NCBI RefSeq assembly: GCF_042666655.1
Contig: NZ_JBHTDE010000004.1
Span: 124,001-188,000 of the forward strand
DNA from: Paracraurococcus sp042666655
GTDB taxonomy: Bacteria; Pseudomonadota; Alphaproteobacteria; Acetobacterales; Acetobacteraceae
Reading direction: 5' to 3'
Length of the DNA: 64,000 bases
The notes below the pieces were generated by a model, which was not told the DNA's origin, made no database searches, and saw only the letters and a program-made list of their open reading frames with translations. Position 1 is the stretch's first letter. Each line of letters starts with the position of its first letter. Made by a program: the position numbers and the translations under genes. Positions 18,345 through 27,004 of this stretch are shown in pieces.

Positions 18345-19592
18345 TCACGCCCGCGGCGCCGCGATCAGCAGCCGGTTCATCGCCTCCATCGACCGCCGCA
18401 AGGCCGGCAACTCGCGCCAGACCTGCTCGCGCGGCACGCTGTTCGCCGCCAATTCGTCGGCGATGGCGCCGAAGCTGCGGCGCCCATCGACCCGCTGCAG
18501 GATGGCGTTCGCCAGCCGCGGCAGCGGCAGGCTCACCCGCAGCCCGTCGAAGGAGCAGGGCAGGGTGCCATCCTTCGGCAGGCCCTTCGCCAGGGTCGGC
18601 CCGTCCATCTCGCGCAGCACCGGCACCGCCTCCGGGTCGGTCCAGGGCTGTTCCGCCACCGGGTCCCCGGCTCGGACGCAGTAGACGATGTGGATGCCCA
18701 TGTTGCCGGTGATCGCCTCGGCCAGGGCGGCGCGCTGCACCGGGTCGAGCCCGGCGGTGCGGGCCCGCAGCTTCGGGTCGGGCAGGTAGACGTCCGGGTC
18801 GTAGCGGACGGGCTCCACCCAGCAGGCGATCCGCAGCCCGGCGGCGCGGACCAGCGCATCCAGCGCCGGGACGCTGAAGGCGACGTCGCGCGGGTTCAGC
18901 AGCAGGTCGTACAGGCCGGCATCGCCGCCCGAGACATGGTCGGTCAGCCAGGGGTTGCGCTTCAGCCAGGCGGTCTCCGGCACCTGGCGCCACAGCCGCC
19001 GCGCGGCATCCACCCGCGCGGCCGGGGCTTCCTCCGCCGGGGCCAGCAGCCGCAGCGCGTCCTGCAGCATGTAGACCCCGGTGCGGCCATGCGGCGCATA
19101 GACCATCAGCCCGAGGCCGCCACCCGGCGCCAGGACGGAGACCAGCGACCGCAGCCCCGCCAGCGGGTCCGGCAGATGGTGCAGCACGCCGCAGCAGTCG
19201 ATGTAGTCGAAGGGGCCGAGGCCGGAGCCGGCGAGTTCCAGCAGCGAGCCCTCCGCGAAGCGGATGTTGTCCAGCTTGCGGGCCGCCGCCCTTGCCTCGG
19301 CTATTCCCTTCGCCGCGCCGCTGCGGTCCAGCCAGGTGACGCTGCCCGGCCGCCCGGCCCAGGCCATCTGCTGCGCCAGCATGATGGTGCCGTCGCCGGT
19401 CCCGCCGCCGGCGACCAGGGCGCGCAATGGCGTGGTCGCGGGCCGTCTGCTCCCGAAGATCCAGTGGTCGATCTCGCGCAGGTGGCTCGGGCTGCCGACG
19501 ATCAGGCGCCTCGACTCCTCGCGCGGGTCGCGGGCGGGGTAGGGGTAGGCCTCGTACTGGGCGGCGAGCTGGCGGTCGGCGGCATCGGTCAT
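18345..19592 (-). CDS. class I SAM-dependent methyltransferase with extra C-terminal domain
   Basis: A 415-residue protein. The N-terminal half is a methyltransferase with ALVAGGGTGDGTIMLAQQ (motif I), then DNIRFAEGSLLEL and DYIDCCGVLHHLPDP (motif for acidic residue and core strand). The C-terminal part (roughly residues 230-415) is an added region ending in a small helical domain with RVDGRRSFGAIADELA, similar in outline to PqqD-like domains. The N-terminus with YEAYPYPARDPREE is common in a family of proteobacterial methyltransferases of unknown substrate. No strong ribosome site precedes the ATG. Confidence 0.8.
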   Translation of the reverse strand: MTDAADRQLAAQYEAYPYPARDPREESRRLIVGSPSHLREIDHWIFGSRRPATTPLRALVAGGGTGDGTIMLAQQMAWAGRPGSVTWLDRSGAAKGIAEARAAARKLDNIRFAEGSLLELAGSGLGPFDYIDCCGVLHHLPDPLAGLRSLVSVLAPGGGLGLMVYAPHGRTGVYMLQDALRLLAPAEEAPAARVDAARRLWRQVPETAWLKRNPWLTDHVSGGDAGLYDLLLNPRDVAFSVPALDALVRAAGLRIACWVEPVRYDPDVYLPDPKLRARTAGLDPVQRAALAEAITGNMGIHIVYCVRAGDPVAEQPWTDPEAVPVLREMDGPTLAKGLPKDGTLPCSFDGLRVSLPLPRLANAILQRVDGRRSFGAIADELAANSVPREQVWRELPALRRSMEAMNRLLIAAPRA

Positions 19593-19670
19593 GGCTGGGG
19601 TGCATAAAGCGGGGCAGGCCGGGCGGCCAGACCGGTTGCTGGCGGGGCTGCGGCCCCGTATCTAGCGGGG

Positions 19671-20177
19671 ATGCGTATGCAATGCCGCCTTGCCCTGCTC
19701 GCCGCCCTTGTTGCCGCCCCGATCGTTGCGGAGGCGCAGCCGCGCCCGCAGAAGCTGGGCGAGTTCCAGTCCTGGACCGCGGCCAGCTTTTCCGAGGGCG
19801 GGCAAAAGACCTGTTACGCCTTCGCCCGGCCGAGCAAGTCGGAGCCCGCCCGGCAGGGCGTGTTGCTGACCGTCACCCACCGCCAGGCGGCGCGCGACAC
19901 CGTGACCGTCTCCGCCGGCTATGCCTTTCCGCGCAATGCGGAGGCGACGGTGACGGTGGGCGGCACCGACCTGAACTTCTATACCGCCGGCTCCACCGCC
20001 GCGGCGCGCGACGGGGCGGCGGCGGTGCGTGCCTTCCGCAACGGCCGCGACGCGGTGATGAAGGCGCCCGGCGCCAACGGCAAGGGAACGGTGGCCGACA
20101 GCTTCCCGCTGGCCGGCTTCAGCGCGGCCTATGACGCCATCTCGAAGGAATGCCCGGCCGCGGGGGGCAAGCGATGA
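19671..20177 (+). CDS. invasion-associated locus B (IalB) family protein
   Basis: A 168-residue exported protein with a signal peptide cleaved after about EAQA. The mature part matches the IalB family: a start with KLGEFQSWTAASF, a single early Cys in GQKTCYAFARPSK, an FYTAGSTAAARDG middle, and the characteristic close GFSAAYDAISKECPA with a second Cys that could form a disulfide. The family is named from Bartonella but is general in alphaproteobacteria and of uncertain function. Its TGA overlaps the rlmN ATG, so the two are co-translated. The ATG at 19677 is an alternative start. Confidence 0.85.
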   Translation: MRMQCRLALLAALVAAPIVAEAQPRPQKLGEFQSWTAASFSEGGQKTCYAFARPSKSEPARQGVLLTVTHRQAARDTVTVSAGYAFPRNAEATVTVGGTDLNFYTAGSTAAARDGAAAVRAFRNGRDAVMKAPGANGKGTVADSFPLAGFSAAYDAISKECPAAGGKR

Positions 20178-21358
20178 ACGCCATCACCCCCGCCACGGCC
20201 GAGCTGACGGCGGCCGAGCGCGACCGGATCCTCGCCAAGACCGCCATCTTCAACCCGCCGCCGATCACCACCGCGGACGGCCGGCGCGAGCTGGTCGGCC
20301 TGTCGCGCGAGGAGCTCGCCGCCGAGCTGGCGGCGATGGGCGAGAAGGCCTTCCGCGCCAAGCAGCTCTGGCACTGGATCTACCACCAGGGCGTCACCGA
20401 CTTCGCCGCGATGACCTCGATCGCCGGGCCGCTGCGCGCAGCACTTGCCGAGCGCTTCGTCATCGGCCGGCCGGCGGCGACGACGGTGCAGACCAGCGCC
20501 GACGAGACCCGCAAATGGCTGTTCCGCTGGCGCGACGGGCAGGAGGTGGAGACGGTCTACATCCCCGACCGCCACGCCGACCGCGGCGCGGTCTGCATCT
20601 CGACCCAGGTCGGCTGCACCCTGTCCTGCCGGTTCTGCCACACCGGCACGCAGAAACTGGTGCGCAACCTGGGCGCCGCCGAGATCGTCGGCCAGTTCAT
20701 GGCCGCCCGCGACAGCTACGGCGAATGGCCCAGCCCGAAGGACGACCAGCCGCGGCTGCTGTCCACCATCGTGGTGATGGGCATGGGCGAGCCGCTGTAC
20801 AATTACGAGAACACCGCGAAGGCGCTGCGCATCATCATGGACGGCGAGGGCATCGGCCTGTCCCGCCGCCGCATCACGCTGAGCACCTCGGGCGTCGTGC
20901 CGATGATGGACCGCTGCGGCGAGGAGTTGGGCGTCAACCTGGCCGTGTCGCTGCATGCTGTGACCGACGAGCTGCGCAACGAGATCGTGCCGCTGAACCG
21001 CAAGTATCCGATCAAGGAGCTGCTGGATGCCTGCCGCCGCTATCCCGGCGCCAGCAACGCCCGGCGGATCACCTTCGAATATGTCATGCTGCGGGGCGTG
21101 AACGACAGTGAGGCCGAGGCGCGCGAGCTGGTGCGGCTGCTGGCCGGGCTGCCGGCCAAGATCAACCTGATCCCCTTCAACCCCTGGCCGGGCTCGCCCT
21201 ACCAGACCAGCAGCTACGAGCAGACCGGCCGCTTCGCCGCCATCCTGAACGATGCCGGCTATTCCAGCCCGATCCGCCGGCCGCGCGGGCGGGACATCCA
21301 GGCGGCCTGCGGGCAGCTGAAGACGGAGAGCGAGCGCGAGCGTAAGTCGGCCGAGTAG
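20174..21358 (+). CDS. rlmN: 23S rRNA (adenine-2503-C2) methyltransferase RlmN
   Basis: A 394-residue radical SAM enzyme that methylates A2503 of 23S rRNA and A37 of some tRNAs. The cluster motif is GCTLSCRFCHTGTQK (C-x3-C-x2-C). Other landmarks are FRAKQLWHWIYHQG near the N-terminus, VVMGMGEPLYNY, LSTSGVVP and LAVSLHA, and a late INLIPFNPWPGSPY. A C-terminal Cys in RDIQAACGQL completes the catalytic pair. The start at 20174 is fixed by the ATGA overlap with ialB; a start eight codons upstream is less likely. Confidence 0.96.
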   Translation: MNAITPATAELTAAERDRILAKTAIFNPPPITTADGRRELVGLSREELAAELAAMGEKAFRAKQLWHWIYHQGVTDFAAMTSIAGPLRAALAERFVIGRPAATTVQTSADETRKWLFRWRDGQEVETVYIPDRHADRGAVCISTQVGCTLSCRFCHTGTQKLVRNLGAAEIVGQFMAARDSYGEWPSPKDDQPRLLSTIVVMGMGEPLYNYENTAKALRIIMDGEGIGLSRRRITLSTSGVVPMMDRCGEELGVNLAVSLHAVTDELRNEIVPLNRKYPIKELLDACRRYPGASNARRITFEYVMLRGVNDSEAEARELVRLLAGLPAKINLIPFNPWPGSPYQTSSYEQTGRFAAILNDAGYSSPIRRPRGRDIQAACGQLKTESERERKSAE

Positions 21359-21436
21359 CATACCCTCCCGGCCTGGGCGTATAAGGCGAATATCGGGTCG
21401 CATTACGCTACCCTGGGTCGCGGCCTTGCCGGGGGA

Positions 21437-22657
21437 ATGCCGATGCCGTTCAAGTTCCTGCGCCACGCGGTGCTGCTGGCCGCGCTCTGGGCCGCGCCCG
21501 CGCTTGCCGAGCCTGCCGGCGCCGCCTTCTACCTGCCGCCGGACCCGCTGCCGCCCGGGGCGCGTGGCGCGGTCATCCGGTCCCGGCCGCTGGCGGCCGA
21601 GGCGGCGCTGCCCTCTGCGGCGCGCAACCTGCTGGTGCTGTACCGCTCCACCGATGCCCAAGGGAAACCCGCGGCCGTGTCCGGCACCGTGGCGATCCCG
21701 CCCGGCACGCCGCCCGCCGGCGGCTGGCCGGTGATCACCTGGGCGCATGGCACCACCGGCCTGGCCTCCGCCTGCGCGCCGTCGCTCGACACGCCTGAGG
21801 GGCCAGAGCATCCCTACCTCGCCGGGCTGCGCCGGCTGCTGGATGGCTTCGTCCGGCGCGGCTATGCGGTGGTGGCGACCGACTACATCGGCCTCGGCAC
21901 GCCCGGGCCGCACCCTTTCCTGCAGGGCGGCCCGACCGGGCGCAACACGCTCGACATGCTGCGCGCGGCGCGGCGGATCGAGCCGGCGATCGGTACCCGC
22001 TACGCGGTGATGGGGCATTCCCAGGGCGGTCAGGTGGCGCTGTTCGCCGGCGCGCTGGGGCCGGAGGTGGTGCCGGAGCTGACCCAGGTCGGCACGCTGG
22101 CCTTTGCGCCGGGCTCGCAGATCATGGACCGGCTGGCGCTGGTGCGGCAGGCGGCCGACGTGCAGCTCTCGGTGCCCTACGTGCTGTACGCGCTGCAATC
22201 CTTCGCCGCGACCTATCGGGACATCGACCTGCGACGGCTGCTGACGCCGACGGCGCTGGTGCACCTGCCGGACCTGCAGCAGGGCTGCATGACCCATGCG
22301 CTGACCAGCGGCTACTGGGCCGGCGCCATCGCCCGTGACCAATTCCTGGCCGATGCCGACGACACCGCGCTGGCCCGGGCGGCGGCGGCGAACGAGCCGG
22401 GCGGCCTGCGCCTGCCGGCGCCGGTGCTGATCCTGCAGGGCACCGCGGACGTCACCGTGATGCCGGCGGCGACCGACATCCTCGCCGGCCAGCTTTGCGC
22501 CCGGGGGACACGGCTGGCCTATAGCCCGGTGGCCGGGGCGGACCACAACGGCTCGATGGTCGCCGGGGAGGGCGAGGCCGCGGCCTGGATCGACGCGCGC
22601 TTCGCCGGCGCGGCGGCGGCGGAGCAGTGCGGGGCGCTGCCGAAGGCGGGGAAGTAA
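21437..22657 (+). CDS. exported lipase/esterase (secretory lipase-like alpha/beta hydrolase)
   Basis: A 406-residue protein with a signal peptide ending near ALAEP. It follows the secretory lipase pattern: GTVAIPPGTPPAGGWPVITWAHGTTG segment, a YAVVATDYIGLGTPG loop, nucleophile elbow GHSQGGQVA, LQGTADVTVMP carrying the acid, and a late histidine in AGADHNGSM. It should hydrolyse lipids or esters in the periplasm or outside. The ATG at 21443 has better spacing from the GGGGGA ribosome site than the ATG at 21437. A two-hairpin repeat module follows the stop. Confidence 0.83.
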   Translation: MPMPFKFLRHAVLLAALWAAPALAEPAGAAFYLPPDPLPPGARGAVIRSRPLAAEAALPSAARNLLVLYRSTDAQGKPAAVSGTVAIPPGTPPAGGWPVITWAHGTTGLASACAPSLDTPEGPEHPYLAGLRRLLDGFVRRGYAVVATDYIGLGTPGPHPFLQGGPTGRNTLDMLRAARRIEPAIGTRYAVMGHSQGGQVALFAGALGPEVVPELTQVGTLAFAPGSQIMDRLALVRQAADVQLSVPYVLYALQSFAATYRDIDLRRLLTPTALVHLPDLQQGCMTHALTSGYWAGAIARDQFLADADDTALARAAAANEPGGLRLPAPVLILQGTADVTVMPAATDILAGQLCARGTRLAYSPVAGADHNGSMVAGEGEAAAWIDARFAGAAAAEQCGALPKAGK

Positions 22658-22666
22658 GGGAAGCTT

Positions 22667-22691
22667 GGGGGGGGAAAGGTATTCCCTCCCC
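22667..22691 (+). terminator. hairpin after the lipase gene
   Basis: A 10-bp stem with one G-T wobble and loop AGGTA starts ten bases after the lipase stop. No T run follows. It belongs to the recurrent gene-end hairpin family. Confidence 0.6.
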
Positions 22692-22712
22692 GTTGGACGC
22701 ACGCGTCCAACC
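22691..22712. repeat. dispersed palindromic repeat, copy 1
   Basis: The palindrome GTTGGACGCACGCGTCCAAC (22692-22711) lies between two gene-end hairpins. A near-identical copy is at 45024-45043, with similar flanks (CCCC before it, a GGCAC-GCCGCGCG block after it). Confidence 0.75.
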
Positions 22713-22783
22713 CCACTCCTCCTTTTTCTGGGTTTGGCACCTGCCGCGCGACAAGTATCGACTCAGAAAAACAGATGAGGGGT

Positions 22784-22807
22784 CCGGGGAGAATACCTTC
22801 TCCCCGG
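22784..22807 (-). terminator. terminator of the minus-strand TctC gene
   Basis: A perfect 10-bp stem CCGGGGAGAA with loop TACC lies seven bases beyond the TctC stop codon. It is a member of the recurrent hairpin family. Confidence 0.65.
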
Positions 22808-22813
22808 CCTTGC

Positions 22814-23770
22814 TTACTCCGCCGTCGCCCCGCTCTCCTGCACCACCCGGGTCCAGAGCGCGATCTCGGCGGCGAGGAATTTCGCATAATCCTCCGCCGT
22901 GCCGCCGGTCGCCCAGGCGCCCATTCCGGCCAGCCGCGCCGTCACCTCCTCGTCCCGCAGCGCGGCGTTCACCGCGGCGTTGAGCCGGGCGATCGCCGCC
23001 GGCGGGGTGCGGGCCGGCGCCAGGATGCCCTGCCAGATCCCGGTGTCGCTGCCCGGCGGCAGCAGGCCGCTCTCGGCCATGGTGGGCACGTCCGGCAGCT
23101 GCGCCGCGCGCTTCAGGGTGGAGACGGCGATCGGCCGCACCAGCCCTTCGCGCGCCAGCGGCAGGGCGGTGTTGAAGGCATCCGACATGAACTGCACGTT
23201 GCCCGAGGCGGTGTCGGTCAGCGCCGCGGCGGTGCCGCGATAGGGCACGTGCACCGCCTCCACGCCGAGGTGCCGCATCACCATGAAGGCCTGCAGGTGG
23301 GAGACGTTGCCGACCCCGCCGGAGCCGTAGCTGATCTTACCCGAATTGGCCCGCGCCCAGGCAGCGAATTCGGCCGGGCTGCGCACCGGCAGGGCCGGGT
23401 TCACCACCAGCAGCGACGGCGCCGAGGCGGTGAGCGCCACCGGCACCAGGTCGCGCAGCAGGTCGTAGCCGAGCTTGCGGTAGAGCGCCCGGCTGATGGC
23501 GATGGAGGAGGTGTTGTAGAGCAGCACGCTGCCATCGGCATCCGCCTTGGCCACCGCATCGGCGGCGATGTTGCCGTTGGCGCCGCCGCGGTTCTCGATC
23601 ACCACGGTCTGGCCGAGGGCGCGGCCCATCTTCTCCCCCACCAGGCGGCCGATGACGTCGGTCGGGCCGCCGGCGGGGAAGGCGATGACCAGGCGGATCG
23701 GCCTGCTGTCCTGGGCGCGGGCGAGGCCAGGGGCGGCGAGCGCCGCGCCCAGCAGCATGCGGCGGCGCAT
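22814..23770 (-). CDS. Bug/TctC tripartite tricarboxylate-type periplasmic receptor
   Basis: A 318-residue solute-binding protein. A twin-Arg-like signal (MRRRMLLGAALAAPGLARA) leads into RPIRLVIAFPAGGPTDVIGR, the family's first ligand loop, followed by VIENRGGANGNIAAD and HVPYRGTAAALTD. These receptors bind carboxylates in the periplasm and pass them to TctAB permeases, none of which is present here, as is common for orphan Bug proteins. The ATG at 23770 touches the stop of the upstream MaoC-like gene (TGATG), so they are co-transcribed. Confidence 0.9.
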   Translation of the reverse strand: MRRRMLLGAALAAPGLARAQDSRPIRLVIAFPAGGPTDVIGRLVGEKMGRALGQTVVIENRGGANGNIAADAVAKADADGSVLLYNTSSIAISRALYRKLGYDLLRDLVPVALTASAPSLLVVNPALPVRSPAEFAAWARANSGKISYGSGGVGNVSHLQAFMVMRHLGVEAVHVPYRGTAAALTDTASGNVQFMSDAFNTALPLAREGLVRPIAVSTLKRAAQLPDVPTMAESGLLPPGSDTGIWQGILAPARTPPAAIARLNAAVNAALRDEEVTARLAGMGAWATGGTAEDYAKFLAAEIALWTRVVQESGATAE

Positions 23771-24228
23771 CAGGGCCGGCCCGCCAGCAGGCGCTTCACC
23801 GTGTAGTCCATCACCGTTTCTCCCCTCTGGTTCCTGATCGTGATCTCGCTCGTCACCACGGCGCGGTTGCCGGTGGAGGTCGGGCGCAGGCCGGTGAGCA
23901 CCACCTCCGCCCCGATCGTGTCGCCGACCCGGACCGGCGCGCGCGCCCGGATATGGGTCTCCAGCAGGGCGAGGCCGGTGCCATGCGCCATGCCGGAAAG
24001 GACGATGCCCTCGATCAGGGCATGGGTCAGCGCCGCCGGCACCGGCCGGGCGCCGAGCGCGCCGGCCAGCGTGGCATCGACGAAGAGCGGTTCCTGCATG
24101 CCGGTGAGGCCGACGAAGCCGATCAGGTCGGCCTCCGTCACGGTGCGGCGGAAGGTGCGGAAGCGCTGGCCCTCCGCCAGGTCCTGCCAGTGGAAGCCCT
24201 GGCCGAGCAGGGGCGGCGTTTCGTCCAT
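23770..24228 (-). CDS. MaoC-like hot-dog dehydratase
   Basis: A 152-residue single hot-dog protein of the MaoC/R-hydratase family, expected to hydrate or dehydrate an acyl-CoA. It shows WQDLAEGQRFRTFRRTVTEADLIGFVGLTG at the N-terminus (only family-typical order, not a motif of catalysis), DATLAGALGARPVPAAL, and RAPVRVGDTIGAEV. The usual catalytic D-x4-H is not obvious here, since the equivalent segment reads LFVDATLAG, so activity may differ. It precedes and overlaps the TctC gene, hinting that both serve uptake and breakdown of one organic acid. Confidence 0.78.
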   Translation of the reverse strand: MDETPPLLGQGFHWQDLAEGQRFRTFRRTVTEADLIGFVGLTGMQEPLFVDATLAGALGARPVPAALTHALIEGIVLSGMAHGTGLALLETHIRARAPVRVGDTIGAEVVLTGLRPTSTGNRAVVTSEITIRNQRGETVMDYTVKRLLAGRP

Positions 24229-24327
24229 GCGGCAGGCTCCCCGGCCGGTGCCGCGCTGTCAACGCGGCGGCGGAACCGGCCGCCCCCGCCGGGGTTGATG
24301 GCCGGCGCCGCCACACGGAGAAAACGC

Positions 24328-24630
24328 ATGCCGGATGCCGCCACCATCGTCGGCGGGATTGCCACGCTGTGCTCGGCGACCAGTTTCCTGCCGCAGGCCT
24401 GGAAGGTGATCAAGACGCGGGACACCGAGGCGATCTCGGCCGGCATGTATGCGGTGACCGTCGTCGGGTTCTCGCTCTGGCTGGCCTATGGGGTGCTGCT
24501 CTGGCAATGGCCGCTGATGATCACCAACGGCGTCTGCCTGGTGCTGTCTGCCTTCATCCTGCTGATGAAGGTGCTGCCGCGGCCGCAGAAGGAGAAGGTG
24601 GCGGAGGTGCTGGACCCCGCCGCCGGCTGA
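24328..24630 (+). CDS. SemiSWEET sugar transporter
   Basis: A 100-residue membrane protein with three helices, the size and topology of bacterial SemiSWEET carriers, which dimerise to move small sugars. The PQ-loop motif is seen in ATLCSATSFLPQAWKVIKTRDTEAIS, including the proline of helix 1 and the T-R-D/S-A-x-x-IS loop; helix 2 is AVTVVGFSLWLAYGVLL and helix 3 has a conserved Asn in ITNGVCLVLS. An ACGGAG ribosome site precedes the ATG at 24328. It is divergent from the MaoC-TctC operon. Confidence 0.88.
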   Translation: MPDAATIVGGIATLCSATSFLPQAWKVIKTRDTEAISAGMYAVTVVGFSLWLAYGVLLWQWPLMITNGVCLVLSAFILLMKVLPRPQKEKVAEVLDPAAG

Positions 24631-24678
24631 CGCGGCCGGCTTGACGCGGCGCGGCGGGGGCCGCCCTATCCGCCGGGC

Positions 24679-25839
24679 ATGCCACCCGCCATCCCCATCG
24701 CCCTGTTCGCCCTGGCCGGCTTCACCACCGGCGCCGGGATGCGGATGCTGGACCCGCTGCTGCCGCTCGTCGCCGCCGATTTCGGCGTGCGGGTGGCGCA
24801 GGCGACGATCCTTGTTGCCGCCTTCGTGCTGCCCTACGGGCTGGTGCAGCTGGTTGCCGGGCCGCTCGGCGACCGGTTGGGCAAGGTGCGGATCGCGGTC
24901 TTCGCGGTGCTGCTCTTCGGGCTGGGGCTGGTCGCCAGCTACTTCACCACGCGCTTCGCCGGGCTGGTCGGGCTGCGCGCCTGGTGCGGGTTGTTCGCCG
25001 GCGCGGTGATCCCGCTGCTGATGGCCCATGTCGCCGACAGCGTCCCCTATGCCGAAAGGCAGGTGACGATCAGCCGGTTCCTGACCGGCATGGTCATGGC
25101 GCAACTGCTGGCCGGGCCGGTCTCCGGCGTGCTGGCCGAATTCGCCGGCTGGCGGGCGCCCTTCCTGGTGCTCGGGCTGCTGGCGATCGGCGTCGGGCTG
25201 GTCCTGGCATCCCGCCTGGGGCCCGGGCTGTGGCGGGCCGATGAGGGGCGCGCGGGCGGGCGGGGGATGGCGGCCTATCTGGACCTGCTGCGCCGGCCGT
25301 CGGGACGCTGGCTGATGGCGGTGGCCTTCCTCGACGGCTTCCTGCTGTTCGGTGGCGCCTTCCCCTTCACCGGGTCCTTCCTGATCGAGGTCTTCGGCCG
25401 CAACGCCGCCGAGGCCGGGCTGGTGGTGGCCGGCTTCGGCCTCGGCGCCTTCGCCTATACCCGCGGCGCGCGGCCGCTGCTGACGCGCTTCGGCGAATCG
25501 GGGCTGCTGACGGTGGGCGGCATCGGCCTGGCAGGGCTGCTGGCGGTCCTCGCCTTCGCCCCGTCCTGGCCGGTGGTGGCGCTGGTGCAGGTGGCCTTGG
25601 GCCTGGCCTTCTACATGTTCCACGGCGTGCTGCAGACCATGGCGACCGAGGCGCTGCCGGAGGCGCGCGGCACCGCGGTGGGCGCCTTCGCGCTGGCCTT
25701 GTTCCTGGGTCAGAGCGGCGGGTCGCTGGCCTTCGGGCTGGGGCTGACCGTCGTCGGCTACCGCGGCGGCTTCCTGGCGGCGGCGGTGGGCGTCTTCGCC
25801 TTGGCGCTTTGGGCGCGGCGCGGGGCGAAGGTAGGCTGA
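24679..25839 (+). CDS. MFS transporter
   Basis: A 386-residue major facilitator with about 12 hydrophobic helices. The loop between helices 2 and 3 reads GPLGDRLGKVRI, the MFS signature G-x-x-x-D-R-x-G-x-x-R, and the motif after helix 4-5 includes GVLAEFAGWRAPF. It resembles drug/metabolite antiporters of the DHA1 group; the substrate is unknown. It lies 48 bases after SemiSWEET and 27 bases before a MaoC gene, so the three may be one transcript. Confidence 0.86.
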   Translation: MPPAIPIALFALAGFTTGAGMRMLDPLLPLVAADFGVRVAQATILVAAFVLPYGLVQLVAGPLGDRLGKVRIAVFAVLLFGLGLVASYFTTRFAGLVGLRAWCGLFAGAVIPLLMAHVADSVPYAERQVTISRFLTGMVMAQLLAGPVSGVLAEFAGWRAPFLVLGLLAIGVGLVLASRLGPGLWRADEGRAGGRGMAAYLDLLRRPSGRWLMAVAFLDGFLLFGGAFPFTGSFLIEVFGRNAAEAGLVVAGFGLGAFAYTRGARPLLTRFGESGLLTVGGIGLAGLLAVLAFAPSWPVVALVQVALGLAFYMFHGVLQTMATEALPEARGTAVGAFALALFLGQSGGSLAFGLGLTVVGYRGGFLAAAVGVFALALWARRGAKVG

Positions 25840-25866
25840 GCGGGTGAGCGAGGGAGGGCCGCGCCG

Positions 25867-26334
25867 ATGGACCGCATGTACCTGGAGGATTTCGCCGCGG
25901 GGCAGGTTTTCCGCTCCCCCGCCTACACGGTGACCGAGGCCGAGATCCTGGCCTATGCGGCGCAGTACGACCCGCAGCCCTTCCACCTGGATGCCGAGGC
26001 GGCCAAGGCGACGTTGTTCGGCGGCCTGGCGGCGAGCGGCTGGCACACGGCGTCGATCACCATGCGGCTGATCGTCGACAGCGACTTCCGCCCGGCCTGG
26101 GGGGTGATCGGCGGGCGGATGGAAAGCGTCGAATGGCCGCGGCCGACCCGGCCGGGCGACGTGCTGCGGGTGGAGTCCGAGGTGCTGGAGGTGAAGCCGA
26201 GCCGCAGCAAGCCGGAGCAGGGGATGCTGCGGGTGCGGTGCACGACCTTCAACCAGCAGGACCAGCCGGTGCAGGTGATCGTGCCGAACATCATCGTCCC
26301 GCGCAGGCCCGCCCAGCGCACGACATCGGGCTGA
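25867..26334 (+). CDS. MaoC family dehydratase
   Basis: A 155-residue hot-dog protein. After YLEDFAAGQVFRSPAYTVTEAEILAYAAQYDPQPFHLDAEAA it shows the family's catalytic pair in order, Asp in QYDPQPFHLD and the His just after, and FGGLAASGWHTASI. It should act on an enoyl- or hydroxyacyl-CoA-like substrate. A GAGGGAGG ribosome site precedes the ATG by about nine bases. Confidence 0.87.
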   Translation: MDRMYLEDFAAGQVFRSPAYTVTEAEILAYAAQYDPQPFHLDAEAAKATLFGGLAASGWHTASITMRLIVDSDFRPAWGVIGGRMESVEWPRPTRPGDVLRVESEVLEVKPSRSKPEQGMLRVRCTTFNQQDQPVQVIVPNIIVPRRPAQRTTSG

Positions 26335-26377
26335 TGTTTCCCGCAGCAGGCGGGCCGTGTCGGGTGCAGCGCAGGCC

Positions 26378-26872
26378 TCAGGCGCCGGTCCGCAGGATGT
26401 AGCGCTTGCTGACGCGATCGACGGGGGTGCCGTCGCGGAGCGGCACCGCACGACGGATCGCATGATCCGTGAAGCCCAGCCGGCTGTAGAAGGCGAGACC
26501 GCCCGCATTGTCGGCGCGGATGGTCGCGTTGATCGCGGCCAGTCCTTGCTGTCTGGCCGCCTCTCGTGTCGCCGCGAAAAGTCGGGAGCCCGTGCCCTGC
26601 TGCACCCATCCGACGCGGCTGAAGGTGGCGATGTCGCCGATGCCGTCCGGCAAGCCTTCGACCCGAACGAGCGACTGGAAACCCGCCGGGCTGCCGCCGT
26701 CATCCTGCGCCACGAAGCAGCAGATCACGTCGGGACCCGTCAGCATGGCGTCGGCCAGGGCCCGCGGGGTGAAAGGCTCCTCCAACGCGGTCGTCCCGCC
26801 ACGAGCGATGATCTCGTTGAGCAGATCGGCAAGGGCGGGGGCGTCCAGATCCTGCACCGGCCTGATGTCCAT
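26378..26872 (-). CDS. GNAT family N-acetyltransferase (phosphinothricin-acetyltransferase-like)
   Basis: A 164-residue GNAT protein. It opens DIRPVQDLDAPALADLLNEII and has the acetyl-CoA loop GWVQQGTGSRLFAATREAAR, a modified Q-x-x-G-x-G, followed by INATIRADNAGGLAFYSRLGF, the region that defines the Pat/YncA-like subgroup. The substrate may be an amino acid or a small amine. Family members give herbicide resistance in other species, but nothing here shows that use. Confidence 0.82.
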   Translation of the reverse strand: MDIRPVQDLDAPALADLLNEIIARGGTTALEEPFTPRALADAMLTGPDVICCFVAQDDGGSPAGFQSLVRVEGLPDGIGDIATFSRVGWVQQGTGSRLFAATREAARQQGLAAINATIRADNAGGLAFYSRLGFTDHAIRRAVPLRDGTPVDRVSKRYILRTGA

Positions 26873-27004
26873 GTCGTGTCCTCGCTGAACCCCGGGGATT
26901 GGCCACGGGCGGCGCGATGCCCGGTGCCATGGAACAGCGCCACCTCCGCCCTGGGTCGGGAGCGGCGATGGCGCCCTGGGTACCAGGCGCCAGGTTCCGG
27001 CCGC

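Noticed and set aside
20129..22702. An 857-codon minus-strand frame opposite rlmN and the lipase
   Set aside because: Composition is that of a shadow frame; both plus-strand genes have clear family motifs.
26968..26992. A TGGCGCC hairpin downstream of the TlpA-like gene as a terminator
   Set aside because: The stem has a bulge and no T run follows; too weak to list.
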